Shown in pieces: positions 38,941 to 48,325 of a stretch of 64,000 nt of DNA (the first letter of the stretch is position 1; each line of letters opens with the position of its first letter). The notes under the pieces are model-generated. The model made no database searches and was not told the origin of the DNA. It worked only from the letters and a program-made list of their open reading frames with translations. This DNA is from Acholeplasmataceae bacterium (lineage in GTDB: Bacteria; Bacillota_I; Bacilli_A; Acholeplasmatales; Acholeplasmataceae), in assembly GCA_007692425.1 (NCBI GenBank), contig RECG01000008.1:1-64000 (forward strand), in the 5' to 3' direction. A program made the position numbers and the translations under genes.

Positions 38941-39715
38941 AAGTCTGGATGAGCGGACCGCTTGAGGCCAGGATCCGGTGGTCGATGACATACGTGAAAT
39001 TACCGATCATGGCATGATGGGTCGTGCCTTGGTGATGGTAACGGATGATGAGCGGCACATCCGTCAACAACATCGCCTCCGGTTCAATCGATAACACAAG
39101 CACGTCCGCTTCCCTGGTCACACCGACTTCCCGGTCGACACCGATCATGACAGCCTCGATCGCGATGTCGGTAAACGCCAAGGTGACATGGATGGTCGAC
39201 AATCTCGACAAGAAACTGTTTTCCGCCTTCATGCCATGCAGGGCCGTCCAGTCGAACGGCCCGAGATGGGGCCTGGCCGCCAAAAGATGAAACTCGCCCA
39301 GGCTGAAGCGATGACGTGAGGCATCGGCGAGCATCACGTTCAAGTAAGCGTCCGTGATGACGAAATCGGCATCGAGCCAAGGCATCTCAAACACCAGGAT
39401 GACACGCGTGAACCATTCACCGAGCCATGTTTCCCGGTGTCCCTTCCTGATTGTCACCAGATGCAGTTCAAGTCTTTTGTCTTCATCACCATCACTCAGA
39501 TAAGCGTGTGCATGCGCGTCTTCATGCACGAGCGGATGATGGACATCATTGAGATAGACGGGAATCTCGACATGCCGGCCGTCTTCGTAAAGATAACTGT
39601 AAAACTGCCGGACGGTCAACAGTTTTGATGACGGCACCGGTTGGTTCATCTTGATGAGCGCGGCCATGACGACCAGCAACACGGCCGCGCTTGCCACAAA
39701 CAGGCCGTTTCTCAT
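38927..39715 (-). CDS. Hypothetical membrane-anchored protein, ABC-cluster partner
   Basis: N-terminal TM (NGLFVASAAVLLVVMAALI); overlaps both neighbours. Confidence 0.65.
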   Translation of the reverse strand: MRNGLFVASAAVLLVVMAALIKMNQPVPSSKLLTVRQFYSYLYEDGRHVEIPVYLNDVHHPLVHEDAHAHAYLSDGDEDKRLELHLVTIRKGHRETWLGEWFTRVILVFEMPWLDADFVITDAYLNVMLADASRHRFSLGEFHLLAARPHLGPFDWTALHGMKAENSFLSRLSTIHVTLAFTDIAIEAVMIGVDREVGVTREADVLVLSIEPEAMLLTDVPLIIRYHHQGTTHHAMIGNFTYVIDHRILASSGPLIQTYALA

Positions 39716-40335
39716 ATCCGTTTCTTCTCCAGCCTTTGATACTGCGTCGTCACGACAAAGACCTCGTAACCACCCCGGTCGAAACGCATCCAAAAGATGT
39801 AATAAGCGGCGACGCCGTTGGTGATCCGCCCTTCACCATAAATATACAAATCGACCTGTGTGCCCGGATCGATCTTGAGGGCGATGTCGATGATCTCCCG
39901 CTCCTGACGGCTGACCTGGTAATCAGAAGACAATCTGAGCGAACCGTCAAGGTTGTTTCTGAAAGACGCTTCACCCCTCGTTGTCTTGATACCGATCGAC
40001 CCAGTGGCTGACAAACTGAACTTGCTCGATGACTGCGTATCGAGCTTGTATTTGTAATCAATGGCTGTGAAGCCGTCATTGTAATACGAAAACAAGGTTT
40101 CGGTCACATAAGAGACCTTGACGTTCTTGTGTACCGTATGGACGCGCCAGCCGAAAAAGCGGCGCTTGTCGACGTGCGGATAATATTCCCGGTACTCCCC
40201 GTCGGTATAATCCCTGAGCAGTTTGCCCCTGCTCATCTCCAAATGCTCGTAATTCGTGTAACCGCTGTCGGCATGAGACATCCCGGTCACCAGCAACAAG
40301 CCCATCATCAATAACAACAAACACCCTGTACGCAT
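39712..40335 (-). CDS. Hypothetical secreted protein, ABC-cluster partner
   Basis: Signal peptide MRTGCLLLLMMGLLLVTGMSHA; ATGA overlap with next gene. Confidence 0.65.
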   Translation of the reverse strand: MRTGCLLLLMMGLLLVTGMSHADSGYTNYEHLEMSRGKLLRDYTDGEYREYYPHVDKRRFFGWRVHTVHKNVKVSYVTETLFSYYNDGFTAIDYKYKLDTQSSSKFSLSATGSIGIKTTRGEASFRNNLDGSLRLSSDYQVSRQEREIIDIALKIDPGTQVDLYIYGEGRITNGVAAYYIFWMRFDRGGYEVFVVTTQYQRLEKKRI

Positions 40336-40396
40336 GTGTGATCGCCTCCTTGCCTTATGATAGGCGAAGACGATCAAGATTACTCATCCGGGCATG

Positions 40397-40422
40397 AAAA
40401 AAGCCGGTGGTCACCCACCGGC
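40397..40422 (-). terminator. Terminator of Xaa-Pro aminopeptidase gene
   Basis: GCCGGTGG-GTGA-CCACCGGC then TTTTTT on minus strand. Confidence 0.85.
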
Positions 40423-40436
40423 CAGCTCACATGCTT

Positions 40437-41684
40437 TTAGCGAAACAGGGCTTCGATCTCATCAATCTCTTTGACCAGACCGGCCGAGAGGTTGACCGCA
40501 CCGTCTTTGGTCACGAGCACGTCATCCTCGATCCGGATGCCGATGCCCTCATCGGCGACATAAAGTCCTGGTTCGACGGTGATGACGGCGCCTGCTGGAA
40601 TCGGCAGGCTGTGGTCACCCACGTCATGGACGTCCAACCCCAGATAATGACCGAGCGAATGATAATAGACCTTGTTGATTTCTTCATCTGACGTGATCAA
40701 ACCGAGTTTTTTCGCCCCTTCGATCAAGATGGCCTTGCCGTAATCGTTGAATTCCTTCAAGGTGACACCGGCCTTGAGCCAGGCAATCGTCTTTTTGTTG
40801 GCCGCCAGGACCACCTCATAAATGTCCTTCTGGCGTTTGGTGAAACGTCCTGAAACGGGATAGACACGGGTGATATCCGAATGGTAACCGTCAACCTCGA
40901 CACCCAGGTCCAAAAGCAAAAGGTCTTCTTTTTTCATCTTGTCCTTGTTGTCGCCATAATGCAACACGGTTGCATTTTTACCGCTGGCGGCGATGATGTC
41001 AAACGCAGGATTCTTCCGGTGCAGGTTCAAGACATGGGTATAGGCCGCCTGGGCCTCATACTCATATTGCCCCGGTTTAAGCGATTTGACGACGGCATCA
41101 AGTCCCTTGCGGGTGAGTGCGATCGCATCCTTGATCTTGTCAACCTCAATGTCGTCCTTGACCATCCTGAGGCGTGCCATAATGCCATGGCTGGCCTTGA
41201 TGTCCAAAAAAGGATAGGTGTCATGAACCATGTCACAGAAACGTCCCGCTTCCGTCTTCGGCGCGTCGGGACTTTGTCTTTCAAGGTCGAGATAAAGCGA
41301 CCCGATCGGACCATGAACAGCTTTTCTTGTCGTCGAGAGAAGCTGATGCAGAAACATCTTCAAGGTCGTAATGTCGCGGACGCAAGCCACCTCGATGCCA
41401 CTTGTTTCAGCGGCCTTTTCGAAAGTGATGACCGGTCCGTCCCACAACGCCTTGACAGGATCCTGTTTCTCGACAAACAAATAGGCGGCCTGGTCGTTTT
41501 CACCTTTGACCAGCATCAACACGGCTTGTGGCTGCGTGATGCCGCTCAAATAAAAAAATTGCCGGTTGACATGGAAAGGATAAGACTGGTCGGCTGATTT
41601 CTGTGGCGCACTGCCGGCGAAAAAGAGCGAAACCGATCCGTTTTCAACTTGATTCAAATACTGTTTCCTGCGCGTTTCAAACAT
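40437..41684 (-). CDS. M24B Xaa-Pro aminopeptidase
   Basis: LLLLDLGVEVDGYHSDITRVYP, SLGHYLGLDVHDVG, ITVEPGLYV. Confidence 0.9.
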   Translation of the reverse strand: MFETRRKQYLNQVENGSVSLFFAGSAPQKSADQSYPFHVNRQFFYLSGITQPQAVLMLVKGENDQAAYLFVEKQDPVKALWDGPVITFEKAAETSGIEVACVRDITTLKMFLHQLLSTTRKAVHGPIGSLYLDLERQSPDAPKTEAGRFCDMVHDTYPFLDIKASHGIMARLRMVKDDIEVDKIKDAIALTRKGLDAVVKSLKPGQYEYEAQAAYTHVLNLHRKNPAFDIIAASGKNATVLHYGDNKDKMKKEDLLLLDLGVEVDGYHSDITRVYPVSGRFTKRQKDIYEVVLAANKKTIAWLKAGVTLKEFNDYGKAILIEGAKKLGLITSDEEINKVYYHSLGHYLGLDVHDVGDHSLPIPAGAVITVEPGLYVADEGIGIRIEDDVLVTKDGAVNLSAGLVKEIDEIEALFR

Positions 41685-41699
41685 ACGTTGTTCTCCTTT

Positions 41700-43367
41700 T
41701 TATCGATCTTCGATCATGGCCAGCATTTGCTGGTTGAGGATGTTGACATGCTGCCTGGCTTGCGCCATGTCAGCTTGCTTCGTCCCATAATAGATTTTCA
41801 GTTTGGGCTCGGTGCCACTGGGTCTCAAGACCATCCAGGTATCTTCTTCATACATGAACTTGAGGACGTCCGAAGACGGCAGTCCGAGTGGTGAGGATTG
41901 CTTATTTTCGTATCGTACCCCTGCCTTGAAATCATCAAACGACTTCAAGGTCAGGCCTTTCAATAGAGGCGGATCCTTTCGGAAACGGGTCATGATTTCA
42001 GCAATTTTCTGCTTGCCCTCAAGCCCGGCCAGTTTGATGTTTTCGGTATACTCATGGTAATGCCCGTAGGTCTTGTAGATCGTTTCAAGATAATCGACGA
42101 GTGTCATCCCTTTGGCTTTGACATGACAGGCGATTTCAGCCAGTAAATAGACAGCTTGGACCGCATCCTTGTCCAAGACGAAATCTTTGACAAGGCTGCC
42201 GTAAGATTCTTCACAACCAAACAGGTATTCGCCTTCCTGACGGTTTTTCCAGGCTTGTTCACCGATGAACTTGAATCCGGTCAAGGTCGTCACGACCGGA
42301 TAGCCGAAAGCCTCTGCGATGACATGGACAAGATCGGTGGTGACATTGGTCGTATAAATGATTCCCTTGTCTGGCAAGGTGTTGTTTGCCTGACGCTGGT
42401 TCAAGATGTAGTCAAGTTCGATGACCGCCGTCTGGTTGCCTGAAAGCAGGGTGTAGCCGTCCTCGTGCAAGACCGCGATGCCTAATCTGTCGGCGTCCGG
42501 ATCGGTGACCATCACAAGGTCGGCACCGATTTCAGCGGCAAAGGCAACGGGTCGTTCAAACGCTTCCTTCTCTTCGGGATTGGACGAGCGGGTGTTTGGG
42601 AAATCAGGCGAGATGATCATTTGCGGATCATAGGAGTGGATGTCATAACCTTCATCACGCAGCAAGCCCGGGATGACCGTGCCGCCCGTGCCGTGCAGGG
42701 GCGAATAGACGATCCGGACGGCCGTTTTGTCGACATCGTTGATGCGGATGCTTCTGACCTCGTCCAGATAAGACCGTTCGAGGTCTTCGCCGATCCATTG
42801 GATCAAACTGCTGTCCAACGTCTTGATGGCAAAGGGGTCATCGATCTGGTTGATCGCCTTGATGATGGCGGCCGCTTCATCCAGGTTGACCTGTGCGCCG
42901 GTCGCATTATAAACCTTGTAGCCGTTATCGGATTTCGGGTTGTGGCTGGCGGTGATCATGATGCCGCCCGAGGCCTTGTAATAACGGACCGCATAAGAAA
43001 GCATCGGGGTCGGACGTAGCGCCGGAAAGATGAAAGACGGGATGCCATGGGCGGCCAGCACCCGTCCTGATTCCAAGGCGAATGTCTCGGAATCACGGCG
43101 GTTGTCATAGGCGATCGCCACACCGTCCATGAGCCCTTCCGTCTGCAAATAGCGGGCAAACCCTTCGGTTGCCTTGCGGATGGTATAGATGTTGACCCGG
43201 TTGGTCCCCACGCCCATCTGGCCGCGCAGACCGCCGGTCCCGAAAGACAGGTCGGCATGAAAGGCCTCCTTGATCGCATCTTCATCCATGGATTCGAGTT
43301 CAGACCGCATGTCAAGGTCAAGCGACGCGTCGTCTTGCCATTGCTTGTATTTGTCTTTGTAGTCCAT
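41700..43367 (-). CDS. Phosphoglucomutase/phosphomannomutase
   Basis: FGTGGLRGQMGVGTNRVN, GIMITASHNPKSDNGYKVY, DPDADRLGIAV, RPSGTEPKLKIY. Confidence 0.92.
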   Translation of the reverse strand: MDYKDKYKQWQDDASLDLDMRSELESMDEDAIKEAFHADLSFGTGGLRGQMGVGTNRVNIYTIRKATEGFARYLQTEGLMDGVAIAYDNRRDSETFALESGRVLAAHGIPSFIFPALRPTPMLSYAVRYYKASGGIMITASHNPKSDNGYKVYNATGAQVNLDEAAAIIKAINQIDDPFAIKTLDSSLIQWIGEDLERSYLDEVRSIRINDVDKTAVRIVYSPLHGTGGTVIPGLLRDEGYDIHSYDPQMIISPDFPNTRSSNPEEKEAFERPVAFAAEIGADLVMVTDPDADRLGIAVLHEDGYTLLSGNQTAVIELDYILNQRQANNTLPDKGIIYTTNVTTDLVHVIAEAFGYPVVTTLTGFKFIGEQAWKNRQEGEYLFGCEESYGSLVKDFVLDKDAVQAVYLLAEIACHVKAKGMTLVDYLETIYKTYGHYHEYTENIKLAGLEGKQKIAEIMTRFRKDPPLLKGLTLKSFDDFKAGVRYENKQSSPLGLPSSDVLKFMYEEDTWMVLRPSGTEPKLKIYYGTKQADMAQARQHVNILNQQMLAMIEDR

Positions 43368-43426
43368 ATCATCACCTGATTTCATTATACGCGATTATGA
43401 GAACAATCACCACAGGCCGGTTATGA

Positions 43427-44176
43427 TTATACGGTTTCGTTTTTGTGATAAATACGTAACAAGCCATTTAGCACCAGTTCAGGCTCCAAGGTCAGCGGCG
43501 TGCTGCACAACGGTGCGATGATCGGCGCGAGACCACCGGTCAGGATGACGTCGAAAGGGATATCGACTTCTTTTCGGATCCGCTCAACCAGGCCGTCGAC
43601 CTGGGCGGCGACCCCGTAGGTGACGCCTGACTGCATGCAGGTGATCGTATTGGTGCCAAGCACTTTTTTCGGCACGTCGATGTCGATATCAGGCAAAAGG
43701 GCGGTGTTGCCGACCAAAGCCTTAATCGAAATATCGACACCGGGTGTGATGACTACACCGAGAATATGCCGGTCTTTGACATAGATGTATTTGTTGGCGG
43801 TCCCCAGATCGACAATCAGCATCGGCGTGCCGGCATCCTCGACACCGACCGCGCCACAAATCAGATCGGCACCGACCTCCTTGGGATGATCGGTCTTGAT
43901 GTTCACACCGGTCTTGATGCCGGGGCCGACAATGAGCGGCACGACCTTGAAAAAGCGCTGACAAATCTCAACGAGTTTCTCGGTGACCCTGGGGACGACG
44001 CTGGCAATGGCCACCGCCGTCACTTCCTTGACATCGAAAAGGCTGCGGATGGCGACGTAATACTCATCCGCCGTCTTGTTGGTCTCGGTGTTGAGCCGGT
44101 AAGATTCGATGATGACATGGTCTTTCGCCAGACCGATGTTGATATTGGTGTTGCCGACATCAAATAATAAGATCAT
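43427..44176 (-). CDS. coaX: Type III pantothenate kinase
   Basis: LLFDVGNTNINIGL, DLGTANKYIYV, GVVITPGVDIS, TGGLAPII. Confidence 0.88.
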   Translation of the reverse strand: MILLFDVGNTNINIGLAKDHVIIESYRLNTETNKTADEYYVAIRSLFDVKEVTAVAIASVVPRVTEKLVEICQRFFKVVPLIVGPGIKTGVNIKTDHPKEVGADLICGAVGVEDAGTPMLIVDLGTANKYIYVKDRHILGVVITPGVDISIKALVGNTALLPDIDIDVPKKVLGTNTITCMQSGVTYGVAAQVDGLVERIRKEVDIPFDVILTGGLAPIIAPLCSTPLTLEPELVLNGLLRIYHKNETV

Positions 44177-44197
44177 CAAAACCACTCCTTGCCATGC

Positions 44198-44959
44198 TTA
44201 TCCTGCTTTGACCTGTTCCAATGCGAACAGGATCGGCGTGCCGACAAAGGCCGCCAAAATTGCCTCGACCAGTCCATTGGACACGGCAATCGTGAAAATC
44301 AGGCTTAAAAGCTGGTCGGCGGGGACAAGGGTCGTGATCAAGCCTCTTTCAAAAATGACCAAAGCCGACAGGACCAACACCGTATGGATCACAGTCGCGA
44401 CGATCAAGGTCGAGGGCACCAGGATCCGCCGGTTGTCATCCTTCTTGATGAACGCGAAATAAGCCGTGATGAAGGCCACATTGACCAGCAGGAAGAACAC
44501 CGTCACCACGGAAGCGTTCCAACTTGAGAACTCAATGATCGCCTGTCCGGCATAATAGATGCCAAACGAGGTGATCAGCGTGACGATGGCGAAAATGTAG
44601 ATGTTCGAATGTTTGACCGTCCGTTCAAACCATCTGAACAAAGCCAGCAGATAAATCGCCGCCAAGGCGAACAACAACCGTGGCAAGACCGAAACAAGCG
44701 GATTGACGAACGCCGGGTCTAGCGGTCCGGTCGGTGTCGTCGCCGCCCGGATCAAGGATCCCAGACCGAAAAACAACGCCAGCATCAAGCCATAGCGCTT
44801 GGGCAACAGAAAAGCACCGATCAAGACAGGGATGTGAATCAAGGTCAGGGCGACAGTGCCGACGGTGATATAACCGATCTGCGGCACGAACGTCATGACC
44901 AAGATGATCGCTGCAAAAACCGATGCCAAGGTTAAATCCTGGATATTGCTTCTTTTCAT
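44198..44959 (-). CDS. ECF transporter S component, probable pantothenate (PanT-like)
   Basis: LTLASVFAAIILVMTFVPQIG...LTLIHIPVLIGAFLLPKRYGLMLALFFGLGSL; adjacent to coaX. Confidence 0.72.
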   Translation of the reverse strand: MKRSNIQDLTLASVFAAIILVMTFVPQIGYITVGTVALTLIHIPVLIGAFLLPKRYGLMLALFFGLGSLIRAATTPTGPLDPAFVNPLVSVLPRLLFALAAIYLLALFRWFERTVKHSNIYIFAIVTLITSFGIYYAGQAIIEFSSWNASVVTVFFLLVNVAFITAYFAFIKKDDNRRILVPSTLIVATVIHTVLVLSALVIFERGLITTLVPADQLLSLIFTIAVSNGLVEAILAAFVGTPILFALEQVKAG

Positions 44960-45041
44960 CTTTTTTCTCCTTTTCAGGCCTCCTTGGGAGGTCCCATAAG
45001 TACACATCCATTATACGCTTCTTTGTCGTTCAATACAAGTC

Positions 45042-45070
45042 AAAAAAAGCGCCCGCCGAAAGGCGGACGC
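45042..45070 (-). terminator. Terminator of aldo/keto reductase gene
   Basis: GCGTCCGCC-TTTC-GGCGGGCGC-T7 on minus strand. Confidence 0.85.
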
Positions 45071-45077
45071 CTGATGC

Positions 45078-45923
45078 TCATGGATAAGGCTTGAAGACAC
45101 CCCAAGGATTGTTGTCAGGGTCGGTGTAGACGCGCTTGCCGCGCGAGAGCTTGTTGACGGCCTTGATGTCCTCATCGGTCAAGATCAGGTCTTTGGCCTT
45201 GAAGTTCTCTTCGATGCGGGCCGGTGTCGCCGATTTCGGGATCATGATGATGCCACGCTGCAGCCCCCAGGCGATGACGACCTGGGCGATCGTCGCCTTG
45301 TGTGTCTTGGCGATTTCACCAAGCGTCTCGCCGTAATGCTCTTCAAAGACGCCACCTTTCATGAACGGCCCGTATGATTCGGTCGCGATGCCTTGCTCGT
45401 CCAAATAGCGCTTGAGCCAGATCTGGGGCAGACCCGGGTGGAGTTCGACCTGGTTGACCATCGGTTTGATCTTCGCGGTCTCATAAAGGTCTTCAAGATG
45501 ATGGCGTTGGAAGTTGCAGACGCCGATCGCCCGGATCTTCCCGCCTTCATAAAGCGATTCAAACAAGCGCCAGGTCTCCTGATTGACCTCCTTGTCATGG
45601 TTGGGCCAGTGAATCAGGTATAAATCAACATAATCGGTCTTGAGTTTTTGCAAAGACTCCTCGAAGGCCGTGACAGCATTATCAAGCGGCATGTGGAAAC
45701 GCTGCTTGGTCGTGATGAAAATCTCTTCCCGGGGGATGCCTGAATCCACCACCGCTTGTCCCACGCTTGCTTCATTGTGATAAAGCTGGGCGGTATCGAT
45801 GTGGCGATAACCGGTCTTCAAGGCATGCTTGACCATCTCATAAGCAACCTGGCCGTCGGGCGCCATGAAGGTGCCGAGGCCCAATAAAGGCATCTTGTAG
45901 CCATTGGCTAATCTCTTATGCAT
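45078..45923 (-). CDS. Aldo/keto reductase
   Basis: MPLLGLGTFM, GYRHIDTAQLYHNEASVG, LYLIHWPNHDK, VNQVELHPGLPQ. Confidence 0.92.
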   Translation of the reverse strand: MHKRLANGYKMPLLGLGTFMAPDGQVAYEMVKHALKTGYRHIDTAQLYHNEASVGQAVVDSGIPREEIFITTKQRFHMPLDNAVTAFEESLQKLKTDYVDLYLIHWPNHDKEVNQETWRLFESLYEGGKIRAIGVCNFQRHHLEDLYETAKIKPMVNQVELHPGLPQIWLKRYLDEQGIATESYGPFMKGGVFEEHYGETLGEIAKTHKATIAQVVIAWGLQRGIIMIPKSATPARIEENFKAKDLILTDEDIKAVNKLSRGKRVYTDPDNNPWGVFKPYP

Positions 45924-46977
45924 AGGTTCCCTCCTTCAATTCTCGGATCAAATCCGGTGTAAACGTCTCTAACAAGGTCAAGAGCATCTTGCGGGCATGA
46001 TCAAGATCACCAAGATCCATCATGGCCGCCGTGCTGTGGATGTAACGGGCGGGCAGGCCGATGGTTGTCGCGGGGATGCCGGCGTGCATGTCAAGTGCTT
46101 TGGCGGCATCCGTCCCGCCTTTGGATGTGAAGTACTGATAAGCAATGTCATGTTTTTTGGCCAGGTCGACGAACAGCTTGAGCAGGCCTTGGTGCATGAC
46201 ATTCCTGGGATCGTACATGCGGATCAGAAAACCTTTGCCAAGCGCACCAAGACTGTTGGCATCAAGGGTGTCATTGACCGGTGAGGCGTCAAGGGCGATG
46301 AAGATGTCCGGTGCGAACAGGTTGGTGGCCGTCTCCGCGCCTCGCAGGCCGACTTCTTCCTGGACGGTCGCGCCGGCCACGAGCGTGAAAGGTAATGTTT
46401 GCTTGTCAAAGTATTCAATGGTTTCGAGCGCCAGCCCGCAACCATAACGGTTATCGATCGCCTTGGCGATCACCCGTCTTTTGTTTTGCGTATAGGCGAA
46501 AGGATTGTCATATAGCACCATGTCGCCCAGTTGGACGCCGAAAGAGACGGCTTCTTCCTTGGAAGACGCACCGATGTCCAAAAGCAGTTCCTCGAGCTTG
46601 GTGTTCTGTTCTTTTCTCATATGGGGTGGAATGGCGCCGATGACGCCCTTGATGACACCATGCCTGGTATGGACATTGAGCACCTGGGAGACAAAGACCT
46701 CGCCGATCAGACCACCGATGTTCTTGACGTGCAACATGCCGTTGTCCTTGATGGCCACGACCATCAGGCCGACCTCGTCCATGTGTCCGGCAATCATCAC
46801 GACCGGTGCCTTCGGATCTTTGGCCCTTTTGATGGCAAACAATGATCCCAGGCCGTCCTGTCTGACCTCGAAAGACGGAAAACGGTTCATGAACGCTTTC
46901 ATATATGCTCTCACATCATGCTCGTAACCGCTCGTTCCCGCCAAATCGAACAAGTCCTTGTATAGGGGTTTCAACAT
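45916..46977 (-). CDS. M42 family metallopeptidase (second paralogue)
   Basis: AGHMDEVGLMV, KAIDNRYGCGLALETIEYF, VQEEVGLRGAET, KGGTDAAK. Confidence 0.88.
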   Translation of the reverse strand: MLKPLYKDLFDLAGTSGYEHDVRAYMKAFMNRFPSFEVRQDGLGSLFAIKRAKDPKAPVVMIAGHMDEVGLMVVAIKDNGMLHVKNIGGLIGEVFVSQVLNVHTRHGVIKGVIGAIPPHMRKEQNTKLEELLLDIGASSKEEAVSFGVQLGDMVLYDNPFAYTQNKRRVIAKAIDNRYGCGLALETIEYFDKQTLPFTLVAGATVQEEVGLRGAETATNLFAPDIFIALDASPVNDTLDANSLGALGKGFLIRMYDPRNVMHQGLLKLFVDLAKKHDIAYQYFTSKGGTDAAKALDMHAGIPATTIGLPARYIHSTAAMMDLGDLDHARKMLLTLLETFTPDLIRELKEGTYA

Positions 46978-46978
46978 G

Positions 46979-47575
46979 TCATTTGACCTCCAGCGTCAGT
47001 TGATAGATCGGACCGTCTGCCCGTTTTTTCTCCTCGTACTCGGTCATGTAGGGACCAGGTGGCAGATCATAGCGGATGTCGGTGATGGCATAACGGCCAT
47101 GCACCGTCATCAGCGTGTCTTCGAAAAAGCCTTCGTGGTCGGTCCGAAACTGGATGATGCCGTGTTTCTTCATGACCTTGTCATACAAATCAAGAAAGGC
47201 AGGCGCCGTTAAACGGCGCTTGTGGTGCCTGGCCTTGGGCCAGGGGTCTGAAAAGTTCAGATAGAGCCGGTCCACCGAAGCGGGCGGCAGGTACTGGTCA
47301 AGTTCCTTGGCATCACCCAAGATGATGAGCAGGTTGTCAAGTCCCATCTCCTGTTTTTTCTGCATGATGCGGTAACAGACGTTGATGTTGATTTCCATGG
47401 CCAGAAACAACGCGTCAGGGTGGTCTTTGGCCAGGTCGGTGATGAAGCGGCCCTTGCCGCTGCCGATTTCCAGCGAGACCGTCTTTTTCGTCAACATCAA
47501 TGGTGTCGGGCCGATGATGACACCGGCGGCTGCCATGGCCTCGCGGGTGGCCTGCCGGATCCGTTTTTGTCGCAT
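46979..47575 (-). CDS. trmB: tRNA (guanine46-N7)-methyltransferase
   Basis: LEIGSGKGRFITDLA, NFSDPWPKARHHKRRLT, FRTDHEGFFE. Confidence 0.9.
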   Translation of the reverse strand: MRQKRIRQATREAMAAAGVIIGPTPLMLTKKTVSLEIGSGKGRFITDLAKDHPDALFLAMEININVCYRIMQKKQEMGLDNLLIILGDAKELDQYLPPASVDRLYLNFSDPWPKARHHKRRLTAPAFLDLYDKVMKKHGIIQFRTDHEGFFEDTLMTVHGRYAITDIRYDLPPGPYMTEYEEKKRADGPIYQLTLEVK

Positions 47576-47637
47576 GTCATCCATCCGTTCTAAAAGGCAA
47601 AAGGCGGTCGGGCCGCCATTTGCGCTGATATGATGAT

Positions 47638-47916
47638 TTATTCGCCGTCCAGGCGTCCGATGCCTTCAATGATGATGAAATCAGTGATGGCGGCGATCGC
47701 TTTGTCCGCATCGCTGCCATCGGCAGTGATGGTGACAAGCTCACCTTTGTAAATCCCCAGTGACATGAGACCCATGATCGATTTGAGGTTGATGGTCTTG
47801 CCCATCGCCGCCAGATCGATGTCCGCCTCGAACGACATGGCCAGGTTGACAAGCCGGGTGGCCGGCCTGGCATGGATGCCATATTCCGAAATGATCAAAA
47901 ATGACTGTTTCATCAA
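47638..47916 (-). CDS. ptsH: Phosphocarrier protein HPr
   Basis: GIHARPATRLV (active His), NLKSIMGLMSLGI (regulatory Ser). Confidence 0.9.
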   Translation of the reverse strand: MMKQSFLIISEYGIHARPATRLVNLAMSFEADIDLAAMGKTINLKSIMGLMSLGIYKGELVTITADGSDADKAIAAITDFIIIEGIGRLDGE

Positions 47917-48269
47917 ATCCCCTCTTTCTTGCGCGCTGACAAATAAGCCAAGGCGTCTTCTGTATGTGCGCGGACCAACAGTTTGACTTCCTTGCCGGCG
48001 ATGACCGCCGGGATGTCAAGCTGTTTCAGTTTGGTCGCATCAATATCCTTGATATTCAAAACTGTGACCTTGAGACGCTGATGTTCGGCGGAAAGTCGTT
48101 GAATGTTTTCACTGCCGCCCAGCGCGTCAAAGAGATCGTTCATGACCACCAGGTCAAGTCCTTTGATTGGTGTCTTGGTTTTCTTGGTCAGGCTGCCCAG
48201 CACGAGTGCGATCACGCTGATAATCAGGATGACGCCCAGGATGAAGGCAAAATTCATCAAACCACCCAT
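47913..48269 (-). CDS. Membrane-anchored PTS EIIB(Glc)-like protein lacking catalytic Cys
   Basis: N-terminal TM; DALGGSENIQRLSAEHQRLKVTVLNIKDIDATKLKQL resembles ALGGxxNI...CxTRLR of EIIB. Confidence 0.65.
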   Translation of the reverse strand: MGGLMNFAFILGVILIISVIALVLGSLTKKTKTPIKGLDLVVMNDLFDALGGSENIQRLSAEHQRLKVTVLNIKDIDATKLKQLDIPAVIAGKEVKLLVRAHTEDALAYLSARKKEGI

Positions 48270-48325
48270 ATACATTCTCCGTTCAGTTCAATTATATCAT
48301 ATCCGGATCTCATGCAAACGTTCCC

